Assembly (NCBI GenBank): GCA_002438865.1
Contig: DJRJ01000005.1
Span: 1-15,257 of the forward strand
Source: Clostridiales bacterium UBA6363
Lineage (GTDB): Bacteria; Bacillota; Clostridia; UBA1381
DNA: 15,257 nucleotides
Direction of reading: 5' to 3'
Made by a program: the position numbers and the translations under genes. The notes below the pieces were generated by a model, which was not told where the DNA came from, did no database searches, and saw only the letters and a list, made by a program, of their open reading frames with translations. Shown one piece after another: positions 14,422-15,257 of this stretch (positions are counted from its first letter, which is position 1; each line of letters opens with the position of its first letter).

Positions 14422-15257
14422 ATGGCAAAAAATAAAAAATTAAAGATTATACCGTTGGGCGGACTTGACGAGATAGGAAAGAATATGACCGCACTTGAAT
14501 ACGGAAACGAGATTATTATTGTGGATTGCGGTATGGCTTTCCCGGACGATGATATGCCGGGAATAGATATGGTAATAAACGATATTACGTATCTTTTGAA
14601 GAAAAGCGATAAGATACGAGGTATTTTTCTCACTCACGGTCATGAGGACCATATAGGAGGACTTCCGTATTTCTTAAAAGAGATAAACGTTCCGGTGTTC
14701 GGAACAAGGCTTACGCTCGGATTGGTCGAAAACAAGCTTAAGGAGCATAATATGCTTTCAAGAGTTAAAATGATTCGTGTTAAGCCGGGAAATACAGTTT
14801 CTGCGGGAAGCGTTTTTTCGGTCGAGTTCATACGGACAAATCATTCAATAGCCGATTCGGTTGCATTGGCAATAAAGACGCCTGTGGGAACGGTTATTCA
14901 TATGGGTGACTTTAAGATAGACACAACGCCTATCGTCGGCGATATGATTGACCTTACAAGGCTCGGAGAATTGGGTAACGAAGGTGTGTTGGCGCTTATG
15001 TCGGACAGCACGAATGTGGAACGCCCCGGATTTGCAATGAGCGAAAGAACGGTAGGAGAGAAGTTCGAACAGATTTTTAAGTGGTGCGACAAGCGTATTA
15101 TAGTTGCAACATTCGCATCAAACGTACACCGTGTACAGCAAATAATAGATGCGGCGGTGAAAAACAAAAGAAAGGTTGCCGTTTCGGGCAGGAGCATGGA
15201 GAATATAGTCGAAATATCAATATTATTGGGCTATATGAAGATACCCGAAGGGGTGCT
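14422..15257 (+). CDS. rnj: Ribonuclease J, N-terminal part
   Basis: RNase J is a metallo-beta-lactamase/beta-CASP nuclease with 5'-3' exonuclease and endonuclease activity in RNA processing and decay. The gene runs off the right edge; 278 complete codons are visible of a usual 550-560. The metal-binding motif HGHEDHIGG is at 72-80 (H72, H74, D76, H77), followed by H141 in TNHSIADS and D163 in MGDFKID. DSTN (195-198) and ATFASNVHRVQQ (229-240) are RNase J landmarks at the start of the beta-CASP domain. The start is supported by AAGGAGG at 14411-14417. It has its own promoter after the hppA terminator. Whether this is the J1- or J2-like paralogue cannot be judged; the intact metal ligands argue for an active enzyme. 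Confidence 0.95.
   Translation, partial: MAKNKKLKIIPLGGLDEIGKNMTALEYGNEIIIVDCGMAFPDDDMPGIDMVINDITYLLKKSDKIRGIFLTHGHEDHIGGLPYFLKEINVPVFGTRLTLGLVENKLKEHNMLSRVKMIRVKPGNTVSAGSVFSVEFIRTNHSIADSVALAIKTPVGTVIHMGDFKIDTTPIVGDMIDLTRLGELGNEGVLALMSDSTNVERPGFAMSERTVGEKFEQIFKWCDKRIIVATFASNVHRVQQIIDAAVKNKRKVAVSGRSMENIVEISILLGYMKIPEGV

Noticed and set aside
1..15257. Mobile elements, prophage, defence systems, tRNA or rRNA
   Set aside because: I saw no transposase, integrase, terminal inverted repeats, phage or defence proteins, and no cloverleaf or rRNA sequence; the genes are housekeeping types.

Overview
The window looks like ordinary chromosome from an anaerobic Firmicute of the class Clostridia, probably an uncultured gut-type Eubacteriales/Oscillospiraceae-like lineage. 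The reasons are a moderate G+C with heavy use of ATA and AGA codons, strong AAGGAGG-type ribosome binding sites, near-consensus sigma-A promoters, a SpoVB-like flippase, the clostridial variants of type IIA topoisomerase and thymidylate kinase, a K+-dependent-type membrane pyrophosphatase and RNase J. Taxonomy is inferred from protein character only; no rRNA is present.

Layout. (1) Positions 1-260 (+) hold the C-terminal end of a small DUF3343-like protein, more G+C-rich than its surroundings. (2) Positions 257-772 (-) encode a YkgJ-like cysteine-cluster protein whose stop codon overlaps that of the preceding gene; its promoter lies at 809-837. (3) A five-gene (+) operon runs from a near-perfect promoter at 938-966 to a bidirectional hairpin terminator at 8071-8112. 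It encodes topoisomerase subunits B and A (parE/parC-like), citrate synthase, a WecG/TagA/CpsF glycosyltransferase and a thymidylate kinase. All gaps are 10-30 bp and three ribosome binding sites touch or closely follow the upstream stop. (4) Convergent to it, on the minus strand, are a SpoVB/MurJ-type lipid-linked oligosaccharide flippase (8119-9864) and, upstream, a Zn/Cd-type P1B ATPase (9940-11943) with a 58-residue His/Cys-rich N-terminus. The ATPase promoter has consensus -35 and -10 boxes and an ArsR/SmtB-like palindrome at the expected transcription start. (5) Divergent from the ATPase is a membrane pyrophosphatase (12199-14271, hppA) with its own promoter and terminator. (6) At the right edge is the start of an RNase J gene (14422 to the edge) with an extended -10 promoter.

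Together the genes cover housekeeping (DNA topology, dTTP supply, RNA turnover), entry to the TCA cycle/glutamate branch, envelope glycan synthesis and flipping, metal efflux, and ion pumping powered by pyrophosphate. Several of these reactions release pyrophosphate indirectly, but a functional link to hppA is only speculation.

I do not see a mobile element, CRISPR array, phage gene, tRNA, rRNA, riboswitch or an evidently new system. The points most worth a second look are the divergent topoisomerase pair heading a mixed operon, the palindrome inside its promoter spacer, the metal-type operator with no regulator gene beside it, and the altered Walker A motif of the thymidylate kinase. Four gene starts were moved from the longest open frame to an internal ATG with a good ribosome binding site (1004, 5271, 6646 and, on the minus strand, 9864), and a fifth (11943) likewise.
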